This document shows positions 1-6,100 of a DNA stretch of 6,522 bases, in pieces. The position numbers and the translations under genes were made by a program. How positions within the stretch are numbered: the first letter of the stretch is position 1; every line of letters starts with the position of its first letter. This stretch comes from CAG-917 sp028724485 (lineage in GTDB: Bacteria; Bacillota; Clostridia; Christensenellales; CAG-917): assembly GCA_028724485.1 (NCBI GenBank), contig JAQYCY010000021.1, forward strand, positions 1 through 6,522. Reading direction: 5' to 3'. The notes beneath the pieces were generated by a model. The model had not been told where the DNA came from. It made no database searches and saw nothing but the letters and a program-made list of their open reading frames with translations.

Positions 1-150
1 ACCGCTTGGAACAGAGAAATAAAAGAACTTATGGGCGGAATGGGTATCAACTCCATCGAAGCCTTAAAGGGAAACCGCCTTATGCTAAGAGGCGTCGGAC
101 TAAACGAAAAGGAGCTTGAAATTTTGGGTATCAAGCACGCAGGTGAATAA
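1..150 (+). CDS. Glutamate synthase FMN-binding domain protein, C-terminal end (partial)
   Basis: Frame 1 is open from the first base to TAA at 148-150 and encodes the last 49 residues of a protein whose start lies left of the window. The tail reads as a long helix followed by GGMGINSIEAL and RGVGLNEKELEILGI. This resembles the end of the (beta/alpha)8 FMN-binding domain of archaeal-type or split glutamate synthase (GltB2-like), where a short helical tail follows the barrel. That domain reduces 2-iminoglutarate, formed from 2-oxoglutarate and ammonia, to glutamate using FMN and an Fe-S centre in the cytoplasm. The catalytic part is not visible, so the call rests on the tail plus context: the next three genes are the electron-transfer and GXGXG pieces of the same enzyme. 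The next start codon is one base after this stop, which suggests translational coupling. The family call is moderately sure; other TIM-barrel oxidoreductases are possible. Confidence 0.72.
   Translation, partial: TAWNREIKELMGGMGINSIEALKGNRLMLRGVGLNEKELEILGIKHAGE
141..146 (+). promoter_or_regulatory. Ribosome binding site deciding the ferredoxin start
   Basis: AGGTGA lies five bases before ATG at 152 and inside the last codons of the upstream gene. It supports ATG 152 rather than the TTG at 116 that would extend the same frame by 12 residues (MKFWVSSTQVNN), which lie outside the conserved ferredoxin fold and overlap the upstream gene. Confidence 0.7.
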
Positions 151-151
151 C

Positions 152-580
152 ATGAAAAGAATATTCGTCAACGAAAAATGGTGTTTAGGATGCAGACTTT
201 GCGAATACAACTGCGCTTTTGCGAACAAAGGCGGACAGACTATGTATCTTGCGCTTAAAAACGCCGTCATACATCCTAACATAAAAGTCGAAGAAAAAGA
301 CGGCATAACGTACGCCGTTTCGTGCAGACACTGCACCGAGCCGCTTTGCAAAAAGAGTTGTATCGCAGGCGCAATCAAAATCGTGGACGGCGTTGTCGAA
401 ATCGACAAATCGAAATGCGTCGGCTGCTACACTTGCGTTTTGGTTTGCCCTTACGGCGCGCTGTCAATCGGCGACAACGGCGTAATGCAAAAATGCGAGC
501 TTTGCATTTCAAACGGAAACGGCTCGCCTGCTTGCGTAAAGGGTTGCCCGAACCAAGCTATCGTATACGAGGAGAGATAA
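152..580 (+). CDS. Four-cluster 4Fe-4S ferredoxin, electron-transfer subunit of split glutamate synthase
   Basis: The 142-residue protein has 16 cysteines in four groups: C11/14/17/21 (CxxCxxCxxxC), C58/61/66/70 (CxxCxxxxCxxxC), C89/92/95/99 (CxxCxxCxxxC followed by P) and C115/118/128/132 (CxxC-x9-CxxxC followed by P). This is the HycB/DmsB/CooF-type fold that ligates four [4Fe-4S] clusters. Proteins of this kind are cytoplasmic or peripheral electron wires between a flavoprotein and a catalytic subunit. There is no signal peptide or membrane segment. It sits one base after the FMN-domain gene and one base before the FAD oxidoreductase gene, so I infer that it passes electrons from that flavoprotein to the FMN domain of glutamate synthase. 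A stand-alone hydrogenase- or CO-dehydrogenase-type ferredoxin would look similar; only context argues for glutamate synthase. The family call is very sure, the partner assignment moderately so. Confidence 0.93.
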   Translation: MKRIFVNEKWCLGCRLCEYNCAFANKGGQTMYLALKNAVIHPNIKVEEKDGITYAVSCRHCTEPLCKKSCIAGAIKIVDGVVEIDKSKCVGCYTCVLVCPYGALSIGDNGVMQKCELCISNGNGSPACVKGCPNQAIVYEER

Positions 581-581
581 T

Positions 582-1808
582 ATGAAATATTTAATCATCG
601 GAAACAGTATTGCGTCCACGGGAGTTATCGAAGGCATACGCCGTATAGACGACAAAGGCGAAATAACCGTGATAGGCGAAGAAAAGCATCACGTCTACTC
701 TCGTCCTTTGATTTCGTATCTCATTCAAGGAAAAACGGACGAAGAAAGAATAAAATATCGCGCGGACGATTTTTACGAAAAAAACCGCGTAACGACCTTG
801 CTCGGAATAAAAGCGGTAAAAATCGATAAGGACAAAAAAACGGTTACCCTGTCTGACGGACAAATTTTGCCATACGACAAACTTGCCGTAGCAACGGGCT
901 CTACTCCGTTCATTCCGCAAATCGAAGGCTATGACGGCTTAAAAAACAAAACGACGTTTTCAACGCTCGACGATGCAAAACGCCTTGAAGGTATGATTGA
1001 TAAAACCAAAAACGTACTTATTATGGGTGCAGGTCTTATCGGTCTTAAATGCGCGGAATGTCTAGCACATAAAGTCAAATCCATAACGGTCGTAGACCAT
1101 GCAAGTTACGTTCTGCACAGCATTTTAAAGCAAGAAGAAGCGGATGAAGTTCAAAAAGTCTTAGAAGAACAAGGCATTAAATTTATCCTAAAAAACGGCG
1201 TTAATAAATTCGACGGACAAACGGCATACCTTGACGGCTCAACCCTGAATTTCGATATTCTTGTTATGGCGGTCGGCGTAAGACCGAACGTCGCTCTTTT
1301 AAAAGATGCCGACGCCAAAGTCAATAAAGGCATCGTGGTAAACGCCAAAAGCGAAACGACTTTAAAAGACGTTTACGCTTGCGGCGACTGCACCGAATAC
1401 TTTGACGTAAGTAGTAACGAAAACAAAATTATGGCGATTTTGCCGAATGCGTATATGCAAGGCGAAACGGCAGGTATAAATATGGCAGGCGGAAGTGCGA
1501 GTTTCGACAAGGCGATTCCGATGAATAGCATAGGCTTTTTCGGCTATCATATAATCAGCGCAGGAAACTATGACGGAGAAGTGTCAATCGAAAAGGGCGA
1601 CGATTTCATCAAAAAGTTTTTTGTGGCGGACGGCAAGCTGAAAGGTTTTATTCTTGCAGGCAACGTAGACCGTGCCGGAATTTACACAAAAATGGTACGC
1701 GACGAAATTTCGCTAAGCGACGTAGATTTCGATTTGATTAAAAAGGAAGCGTCGCTTATATGCTTTGTAAAGAGCATAAGAGATTCTTCTCTTACAAAGG
1801 TTGTATAA
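582..1808 (+). CDS. FAD-dependent NAD(P)H oxidoreductase associated with split glutamate synthase
   Basis: This 408-residue protein is a two-dinucleotide-fold flavoprotein of the pyridine nucleotide-disulphide oxidoreductase superfamily, near NADH-rubredoxin reductase and the FAD domain of NirB. The N-terminal FAD site is a variant Rossmann motif (LIIGNSIAS, residues 4-12) followed by YSRPLISY near residue 39. The ATG motif is at 104-106. The NAD(P) site is GAGLIG at 149-154 with an A-E pair after it. The second FAD motif is VYACGDC at 264-270. A C-terminal domain of about 90 residues follows, including RAGIYTKMVRDE. It should oxidise NAD(P)H and reduce the neighbouring ferredoxin, replacing GltD. 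The ATG at 582 is one base after the ferredoxin stop, with AGGAGAGA at 570-577 as ribosome site. Preference for NADH or NADPH cannot be decided by eye. The last codons lie within a strong RNA hairpin (1761-1799). Confidence 0.9.
   Translation: MKYLIIGNSIASTGVIEGIRRIDDKGEITVIGEEKHHVYSRPLISYLIQGKTDEERIKYRADDFYEKNRVTTLLGIKAVKIDKDKKTVTLSDGQILPYDKLAVATGSTPFIPQIEGYDGLKNKTTFSTLDDAKRLEGMIDKTKNVLIMGAGLIGLKCAECLAHKVKSITVVDHASYVLHSILKQEEADEVQKVLEEQGIKFILKNGVNKFDGQTAYLDGSTLNFDILVMAVGVRPNVALLKDADAKVNKGIVVNAKSETTLKDVYACGDCTEYFDVSSNENKIMAILPNAYMQGETAGINMAGGSASFDKAIPMNSIGFFGYHIISAGNYDGEVSIEKGDDFIKKFFVADGKLKGFILAGNVDRAGIYTKMVRDEISLSDVDFDLIKKEASLICFVKSIRDSSLTKVV
1761..1799 (+). other. Candidate switching RNA stem-loops ahead of the GXGXG gene
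   Basis: Two alternative folds are visible. In one, two abutting hairpins form: TGCTTT (1761-1766), GTAA tetraloop, AGAGCA (1771-1776), then TAAGAG (1777-1782), hexaloop ATTCTT, CTCTTA (1789-1794). In the other, CTTTGTAA (1763-1770) pairs perfectly with TTACAAAG (1792-1799). GAG (1772-1774) then pairs with CTC (1789-1791) across a single bulged A, and AAGA/TCTT pair inside. The folds exclude each other. They end nine bases before the ribosome site of the next gene. There is no U-tract, so this is not an intrinsic terminator. The pairing is seen directly; any regulatory role is inference. Confidence 0.4.
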
Positions 1809-1817
1809 AGGCGGTGA
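1808..1817 (+). promoter_or_regulatory. Ribosome binding site deciding the GXGXG protein start
   Basis: AAGGCGGTGA differs at one base from the full anti-SD complement AAGGAGGTGA and ends four bases before ATG at 1822. It rules out the in-frame TTG at 1801, which lies upstream of it and inside the previous gene. Confidence 0.8.
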
Positions 1818-1821
1818 AAAA

Positions 1822-2541
1822 ATGAAAAAGATAGACGCAAAAAATTTAAACTTTGATACTCTCAATGAGTTGATAAGAAAAACGGACGGTGATATTATAA
1901 TTTCAGATTGCTTAGGGCAACGCTTTATAGGAAGCGGGCTCGGCAGCAAGAAAATTCAAATCGAAGGCACTGCCGGAAATGCGCTCGGCGCATATCTTGA
2001 CGGCGCTACGATTACCGCTTACGGCAACGTTCAGGACGCTGTCGGCGACACGATGAACGACGGAAAAATCATAGTCCACGGAAGCGCAGGCGACGCTGTC
2101 GGCTATGCGATGCGCGGCGGCGAAATTTACGTTCAAAAAAATGCGGGGTATCGCGTGGGCATACATATGAAAGCCTACAAGTCGAAACTTCCCGTTATGG
2201 TTATAGGCGGAACGGTCGGAAGTTTTTTGGGCGAATATCAGGCAGGCGGCATAATAGTCGTGCTTAACCTTTCAAACGAAAAAGACATAGTAGGCAAGTT
2301 TTGCGGAACAGGCATGCACGGCGGAAAAATTTTTCTCAGAACAAAAACGGAGATTCCTTCTCTGCCGCCGCAGGTTCACCAATGCAAGGCTACAAAGTCT
2401 GACTTAGCCGAAATCGCTCCGCTTATCAAAAACTTTTGTTCTTATTTCGGCGGTGACGAAAGGGCAATTTTAAGCGACGCATTTTTCGTGCTTACGCCAA
2501 ACTCTAACAACCCGTACAGACAACTCTACGTTGAAAACTAA
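1822..2541 (+). CDS. Stand-alone glutamate synthase GXGXG-domain protein (alpha-subunit C-terminal domain)
   Basis: The 239-residue protein carries the repeated glycine pattern of the right-handed beta-helix at the C-terminus of glutamate synthase large subunits: GTAGNALG at 49-56, GSAGDAVG at 87-94 followed by MRGG, GGTVGSFLG at 129-137 followed by AGG, and GTGMHGG at 162-168. In full-length GltB this helix is structural and braces the amidotransferase and FMN-barrel domains. As a separate protein (GltB3/GlxD-like in archaea and many anaerobes) it should be the third piece of a split enzyme, matching the FMN-domain fragment upstream. Related beta-helices occur in formylmethanofuran dehydrogenase subunit C, but nothing else here suggests that pathway. 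Residues 181-239 form a tail beyond the helix that I cannot assign. ATG 1822 is chosen for its strong ribosome site. The gap to the preceding gene is 13 bases. Confidence 0.9.
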   Translation: MKKIDAKNLNFDTLNELIRKTDGDIIISDCLGQRFIGSGLGSKKIQIEGTAGNALGAYLDGATITAYGNVQDAVGDTMNDGKIIVHGSAGDAVGYAMRGGEIYVQKNAGYRVGIHMKAYKSKLPVMVIGGTVGSFLGEYQAGGIIVVLNLSNEKDIVGKFCGTGMHGGKIFLRTKTEIPSLPPQVHQCKATKSDLAEIAPLIKNFCSYFGGDERAILSDAFFVLTPNSNNPYRQLYVEN

Positions 2542-2561
2542 TAAACAAAATCTCATACAAC

Positions 2562-2568
2562 AAAGGAG
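2562..2568 (+). promoter_or_regulatory. Ribosome binding site of glnA
   Basis: AAAGGAG lies five bases before ATG at 2574, within the 32-base gap after the GXGXG gene. I see no hairpin, T-tract or convincing promoter elements in that gap, so glnA is probably read through from upstream. Confidence 0.75.
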
Positions 2569-2573
2569 ATAAT

Positions 2574-3755
2574 ATGAAATATTCTGTAAACGACGTAATG
2601 GAATACGTCAAAGAAGAGGACGTCAAATTTATTCGACTTGCTTTTTTAGGCATCGACGGAAGAATGAAAAACGCTTCCATAATGCCGAGCGAACTCAAAA
2701 GAGCGTTTTCGGAAGGCATAGCGTTTGACGGTTCGGCAATCGAAGGATTTGAAAAAGCGGAAAGGAGCGATTTGTTTTTATTCCCCGACCCCGACACCCT
2801 TACCCTGCTTCCTTGGCGACCTATGCACGGAAAGGTCATTCGTCTTTTTTGCGACGTCAGATATCCCGACGGCAGAGCGTATGAGCTTGACGCCAGAAGT
2901 ATTTTGAAAGCGGCGGTAAAAAAAGCCGAGCAAATGAAAATCAAATGCAACTTCGGCACGGAATTCGAATTTTATCTTTTTAAAATCGACGAAAACGGAA
3001 ACGAAACAAACGAACCTTGCGACAATGCAGGTTATATGGACGTGTTCCCTGCCGACAAGGGCGAAAACATCAGACGTGAAATTTGTCTGACTATCGAAGA
3101 GATGGGACTTAGCCCCGAATGTTCGCACCATGAAGAAGGTCCGGGACAAAACGAAATAGATTTTAAATATGCCGACACTTTGTCGTCTGCCGACCATGCC
3201 GTCATATTTAAAAACGCAACCGAAGCCATTGCGTATAAAAACGGAATGGTTGCGTCGTTTATGCCAAAACCTATAAAGGGAAAAAGCGGAAGCGGACTGC
3301 ACGTCAACGTTTCGGTCGAATCGGACAAAGACGTGTTTGAGCCGTTTGCGGCAGGCGTTTTAAACAGAATTAAAGATATGACTTTCTTTTTAAACCCTAC
3401 CGAAAACTCTTATGACAGACTCGGCGAAATGAAAGCTCCGAGCACCGTTTCTTGGGCAAACGAAAACCGCACCACACTTATCAGAATACCTGCGACAAAC
3501 GGACAAAAGCGTTTCGAGCTTCGTTCGCCGGACGGAATGACAAACATATATTTAAGCTACGCTCTCATCATTTACGCAGGACTCGAAGGCGTAGAAAACG
3601 CGCTTAAACTGCCTGACGAAACAAACAAAAACGCAGCTGACGACAAAGCGGCGGACAAATTGCCGTCGACTTTGAGCGAAGCAAAAGAAGTTGCTTTTAG
3701 CAGCGAATTTATCAAAAAGTGTTTACCTGAAAAACTGATTCGATCGATTAAGTAA
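2574..3755 (+). CDS. glnA: Type I glutamine synthetase, short form
   Basis: This enzyme makes glutamine from glutamate, ammonia and ATP in the cytoplasm. The beta-grasp N-domain covers roughly residues 15-100 (FDGSAIEGF at 51-59) and the catalytic barrel follows. Visible active-site residues are E130 and E132 (GTEFEF), E187 and E194 (HHEEGPGQNEIDF), the MPKP motif at 230-233, H243 in GSGLH, NPTENSY at 274-280, R299, R304, and E315/R317 in RFELRSPD. At 393 residues it is about 50 shorter than my recollection of Bacillus GlnA (about 444). It lacks a loop after GSGLH, part of the segment before LPSTL, and roughly the last 25 residues. The flap residue before AP, normally Glu, is K287. The Bacillus feedback residue Arg62 corresponds to K61. 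The usual NPYL is NIYL. No AMP-addition tyrosine motif of the GSI-beta type is evident. It lies between split glutamate synthase and an ANTAR regulator, which fits the clostridial glnA-nitR arrangement. Membership of the family is near certain; full activity is not. Confidence 0.95.
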   Translation: MKYSVNDVMEYVKEEDVKFIRLAFLGIDGRMKNASIMPSELKRAFSEGIAFDGSAIEGFEKAERSDLFLFPDPDTLTLLPWRPMHGKVIRLFCDVRYPDGRAYELDARSILKAAVKKAEQMKIKCNFGTEFEFYLFKIDENGNETNEPCDNAGYMDVFPADKGENIRREICLTIEEMGLSPECSHHEEGPGQNEIDFKYADTLSSADHAVIFKNATEAIAYKNGMVASFMPKPIKGKSGSGLHVNVSVESDKDVFEPFAAGVLNRIKDMTFFLNPTENSYDRLGEMKAPSTVSWANENRTTLIRIPATNGQKRFELRSPDGMTNIYLSYALIIYAGLEGVENALKLPDETNKNAADDKAADKLPSTLSEAKEVAFSSEFIKKCLPEKLIRSIK

Positions 3756-3757
3756 GT

Positions 3758-4327
3758 ATGACAAAAGACGCTAAGGTTTTAGTGATTTCTTCTGCAAACG
3801 GCGGCGAAGAGTTTTTCAAAAAATATCTAAGCGGATATTTTAAAATAGACTTCGCTTTCAGCGGTTCGGAAGCCAGACGACGAGTCGACGAATTCGATTA
3901 TGACGTCGTTATCGTCAACTGTCCGCTAAGAGACGAATTCGGCACGTTGCTCGCAGAAGAAATTTCAAACAACTCCTATTCGGGAGTCATTGCGCTCATA
4001 AAAACAGACGTTTATGAAAGCGTGGCTTTCGCATTGGAAAAAAGCGGCGTTTATTGCATTGCAAAGCCGGTTTCTCCGCAAAACTTCGTTCAAGGCGTCG
4101 GCTTTGCGGTCACTACAAACGAAAGGCTTAAAGGCTTAATCAAAAAGACGGAAAGCCTTAAAGAGAAAATGGAAGAGATTAAACTTATATCGCGCGCAAA
4201 ACTTTTGCTCATCACAAAACTTTCATTTTCGGAAGACGAAGCGCACAGATACATCGAAAAACGAGCCATGGACGATTGCATTAAAAAATCGGCTGTTGCT
4301 ATGGACATAATCAAAACGTACGGCTAA
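3758..4327 (+). CDS. ANTAR-domain antitermination regulator with pseudo-receiver (NitR-like)
   Basis: The 189-residue protein has a receiver-like domain (about 5-118), a short coiled coil (about 120-142) and a C-terminal ANTAR domain (about 137-187) marked by RAKLLLI and AHRYIEKRAMD. ANTAR domains bind paired RNA hairpins in nascent leaders and prevent transcription termination. The receiver appears unable to accept phosphate by the normal route. The phosphoacceptor position at the end of strand 3 is N54 (VVIVNCPL), the acidic pair after strand 1 is S11/S12, and the strand-4 Thr/Ser is I81; only K103 (AKP) remains. From memory, clostridial ANTAR proteins beside glnA, such as NitR of Clostridium saccharobutylicum, have this arrangement and control nitrogen genes. 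The start is two bases after the glnA stop with no clear Shine-Dalgarno, so translation is probably coupled to glnA. The signal sensed is unknown. I see no canonical ANTAR target in the window. Confidence 0.9.
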   Translation: MTKDAKVLVISSANGGEEFFKKYLSGYFKIDFAFSGSEARRRVDEFDYDVVIVNCPLRDEFGTLLAEEISNNSYSGVIALIKTDVYESVAFALEKSGVYCIAKPVSPQNFVQGVGFAVTTNERLKGLIKKTESLKEKMEEIKLISRAKLLLITKLSFSEDEAHRYIEKRAMDDCIKKSAVAMDIIKTYG

Positions 4328-4332
4328 GCCGT
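4320..4332 (+). other. Small stem-loop with the ANTAR gene stop codon in its loop
   Basis: ACGGC (4320-4324) and GCCGT (4328-4332) pair perfectly around a three-base loop that is exactly the TAA stop codon. Only a short AT stretch without a T-run follows, so it is unlikely to be a terminator. It may be incidental. Confidence 0.3.
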
Positions 4333-4367
4333 GAAATTTACTAATAAAACTTTAAGAGGCATACATT

Positions 4368-5963
4368 ATGAAAAAGTACATTTTCGTTACAGGGGGCGTT
4401 GTGTCGGGACTTGGAAAAGGCATCACGGCAGCTTCGCTCGGCAGATTGCTTAAAGCTCGCGGTCTCAAAGTAGCGGCTCAAAAGCTTGACCCTTATATCA
4501 ACGTCGATCCGGGAACTATGAGTCCGTATCAACACGGCGAAGTTTTCGTGACTGAAGACGGCGCAGAGACCGATCTCGATTTGGGACATTATGAACGCTT
4601 TATCGACGAAAACTTAAACAAGTATTCAAACCTTACCACAGGCAAAGTCTTCTGGAACGTTTTGAACAAAGAAAGACGCGGCGAATATCTCGGCTCGACC
4701 GTTCAAATCATTCCGCACGTCACAAACGAAATTAAGGACTTTATCTATCGCGTCGGCAGAGAAACGGACGCCGACATAGTTATAACGGAAATAGGCGGAA
4801 CTATCGGCGACATCGAATCGCAACCGTTCATCGAAGCCGTCAGACAAATATCTCTCGAAGTCGGCAGAGAAAACAGCCTTTTTATCCACGTCACTCTTGT
4901 TCCGTTCCTGTCGGGAAGCGACGAACATAAGAGCAAACCTACTCAACACTCCGTCAAAGAGTTGCAAGGCATGGGCATAAATCCCGACGTCATAATCTTA
5001 CGTTGCGACAAGCCGCTCGAAGAAAGCATCTTCAACAAAATCGCGCTGTTCTGCAACGTCAAAAAAGATTGCGTCATCGAAAACCGCACGTTGCCTATAT
5101 TGTACGAAGCTCCGCTTATGCTCGAAAAGAGCAATTTCTCGGAAGTCGTTTTGCGAGAACTCGGAGTTACCGCTCCTCGCCCTAACCTCACCGAATGGTC
5201 GGCTATGGTAAAGAAAATTAAATCACTCGACAAAACCGTCAATATAGCTTTGGTCGGAAAATACGTAGCTCTTCACGACGCGTATCTTTCGGTTGCGGAA
5301 GCGTTGCGCCACGCAGGATATTGGAACGGCGCAAAAATCAACATTATGTGGACGGACAGCGAACAAATAACCGCTGACAACGTAAACGACGTGCTTAAAG
5401 ACGCAGACGGAATTCTCGTTCCGGGCGGCTTCGGCAACAGAGGTATTTTAGGCAAAATTCTTGCCGCTAAGTACGCAAGAGAAAACGACGTCCCTTATCT
5501 CGGAATTTGCCTCGGCATGCAAACTGCGGTCATCGAATTTGCAAGAAACGTGTTAGGACTTGCCGACGCCGATTCGGGCGAATTTAATTCGGAAAGCAAA
5601 AACAAGGTTATAGATTTCTTGCCTGACCAAAGCGATGCCGTAAACAAAGGCGGCACTTTAAGACTCGGCGCATATCCGTGCGCAATCAAAGAAGGCACCA
5701 AACTTTACGAATGTTACGGCGAAAAAGAAGTATTCGAAAGACACCGCCACCGTTATGAATTCAACAACGACTATCGCGACGCTATGACCGAGCGCGGTCT
5801 TGTCATCGGCGGAACGTCACCGGACGGCTATATCGTCGAAACGGTAGAAAACCCGAAATGCAAATACTTTGTGGGCGTTCAATTCCATCCTGAATTTAAA
5901 AGCCGTCCGAACAAACCGCATCCGCTTTTTATGGGGCTTATCAAAGCTGCAATGGAAAAGTAA
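4368..5963 (+). CDS. pyrG: CTP synthase (glutamine-hydrolysing)
   Basis: PyrG converts UTP to CTP using ATP and the ammonia released from glutamine, the last step of de novo pyrimidine nucleotide synthesis, in the cytoplasm. The 531 residues match the usual length (about 530-550). The N-terminal amidoligase domain (about 1-270) shows the P-loop-like GGVVSGLGKG at 9-18, the QKLDPYINVDPGTMSP stretch at 38-53, the Mg-binding D71 in DLDLGHYERF, and E141 in TEIGGTIGDIES. The C-terminal class I glutamine amidotransferase domain (about 292-531) has the oxyanion-hole PGGFG at 352-356, nucleophile C381 in GICLGMQ, and the H507/E509 pair in QFHPEF. All expected catalytic residues are present. AAGAGG at 4354-4359, eight bases before ATG 4368, is the ribosome site. 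It follows the ANTAR gene by 40 bases without a terminator, so it is probably the last gene of the transcript, although an internal promoter cannot be excluded. Confidence 0.98.
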   Translation: MKKYIFVTGGVVSGLGKGITAASLGRLLKARGLKVAAQKLDPYINVDPGTMSPYQHGEVFVTEDGAETDLDLGHYERFIDENLNKYSNLTTGKVFWNVLNKERRGEYLGSTVQIIPHVTNEIKDFIYRVGRETDADIVITEIGGTIGDIESQPFIEAVRQISLEVGRENSLFIHVTLVPFLSGSDEHKSKPTQHSVKELQGMGINPDVIILRCDKPLEESIFNKIALFCNVKKDCVIENRTLPILYEAPLMLEKSNFSEVVLRELGVTAPRPNLTEWSAMVKKIKSLDKTVNIALVGKYVALHDAYLSVAEALRHAGYWNGAKINIMWTDSEQITADNVNDVLKDADGILVPGGFGNRGILGKILAAKYARENDVPYLGICLGMQTAVIEFARNVLGLADADSGEFNSESKNKVIDFLPDQSDAVNKGGTLRLGAYPCAIKEGTKLYECYGEKEVFERHRHRYEFNNDYRDAMTERGLVIGGTSPDGYIVETVENPKCKYFVGVQFHPEFKSRPNKPHPLFMGLIKAAMEK

Positions 5964-6060
5964 ATGAGCGTCAAACGTTCGGCAATTTTGCATCTTACAA
6001 TTTGCCTCGCATTTTAAGCTCTGAAACAAATTATAATTGCCTTACTTTATCGGTATGAAA

Positions 6061-6100
6061 TGAAACGATAGCAACATAAATCTTGTTTGCTATCGTTTTA
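6061..6100 (+). terminator. Stem-loop terminator of the glutamate synthase-glnA-pyrG operon
   Basis: AAACGATAGCAA (6063-6074) is perfectly complementary to TTGCTATCGTTT (6087-6098) around a 12-base loop. An outer G-T and T-A pair (6062/6099, 6061/6100) extend it. The run of four Ts at 6096-6099 and the T-rich sequence after it give a modest release tract. It is about 100 bases past the pyrG stop and is the first such structure after the operon. On the other strand the stem is followed by a weaker T-rich stretch, so weak leftward function is possible. Confidence 0.72.

Noticed and set aside
322..585. 87-residue arginine-rich open frame on the plus strand inside the ferredoxin gene
   Set aside because: It overlaps the ferredoxin in another frame. 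Its composition is the expected frame-shifted product of the cysteine-rich region, and it has no ribosome site or recognisable motif.
1761..1794. Canonical ANTAR target (dual hexaloop hairpins)
   Set aside because: Loop 1 is best drawn as GTAA, and loop 2 (ATTCTT) has C instead of G at position 4, so the known consensus is not met. The structure is kept only as an unassigned alternative fold.
1761..1799. Intrinsic terminator within the operon
   Set aside because: The stem is not followed by a T-run and lies within the coding frame; downstream genes clearly belong to the same pathway.
2778..3302. 174-residue minus-strand open frame opposite glnA
   Set aside because: It lies wholly antisense to highly conserved glutamine synthetase codons, shows no family motif, and is best explained by codon bias of the real gene.
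3740..3747. 8-bp palindrome TCGATCGA at the end of glnA
   Set aside because: It is within coding sequence, does not extend beyond eight bases, and can arise by chance.
5964..6017. 17-codon open frame (MSVKRSAILHLTICLAF) starting directly after the pyrG stop
   Set aside because: The ATG abuts the TAA by chance-level arrangement, it has no ribosome site of its own beyond the end of pyrG, and nothing in its sequence suggests a leader or toxin peptide strongly enough to call.
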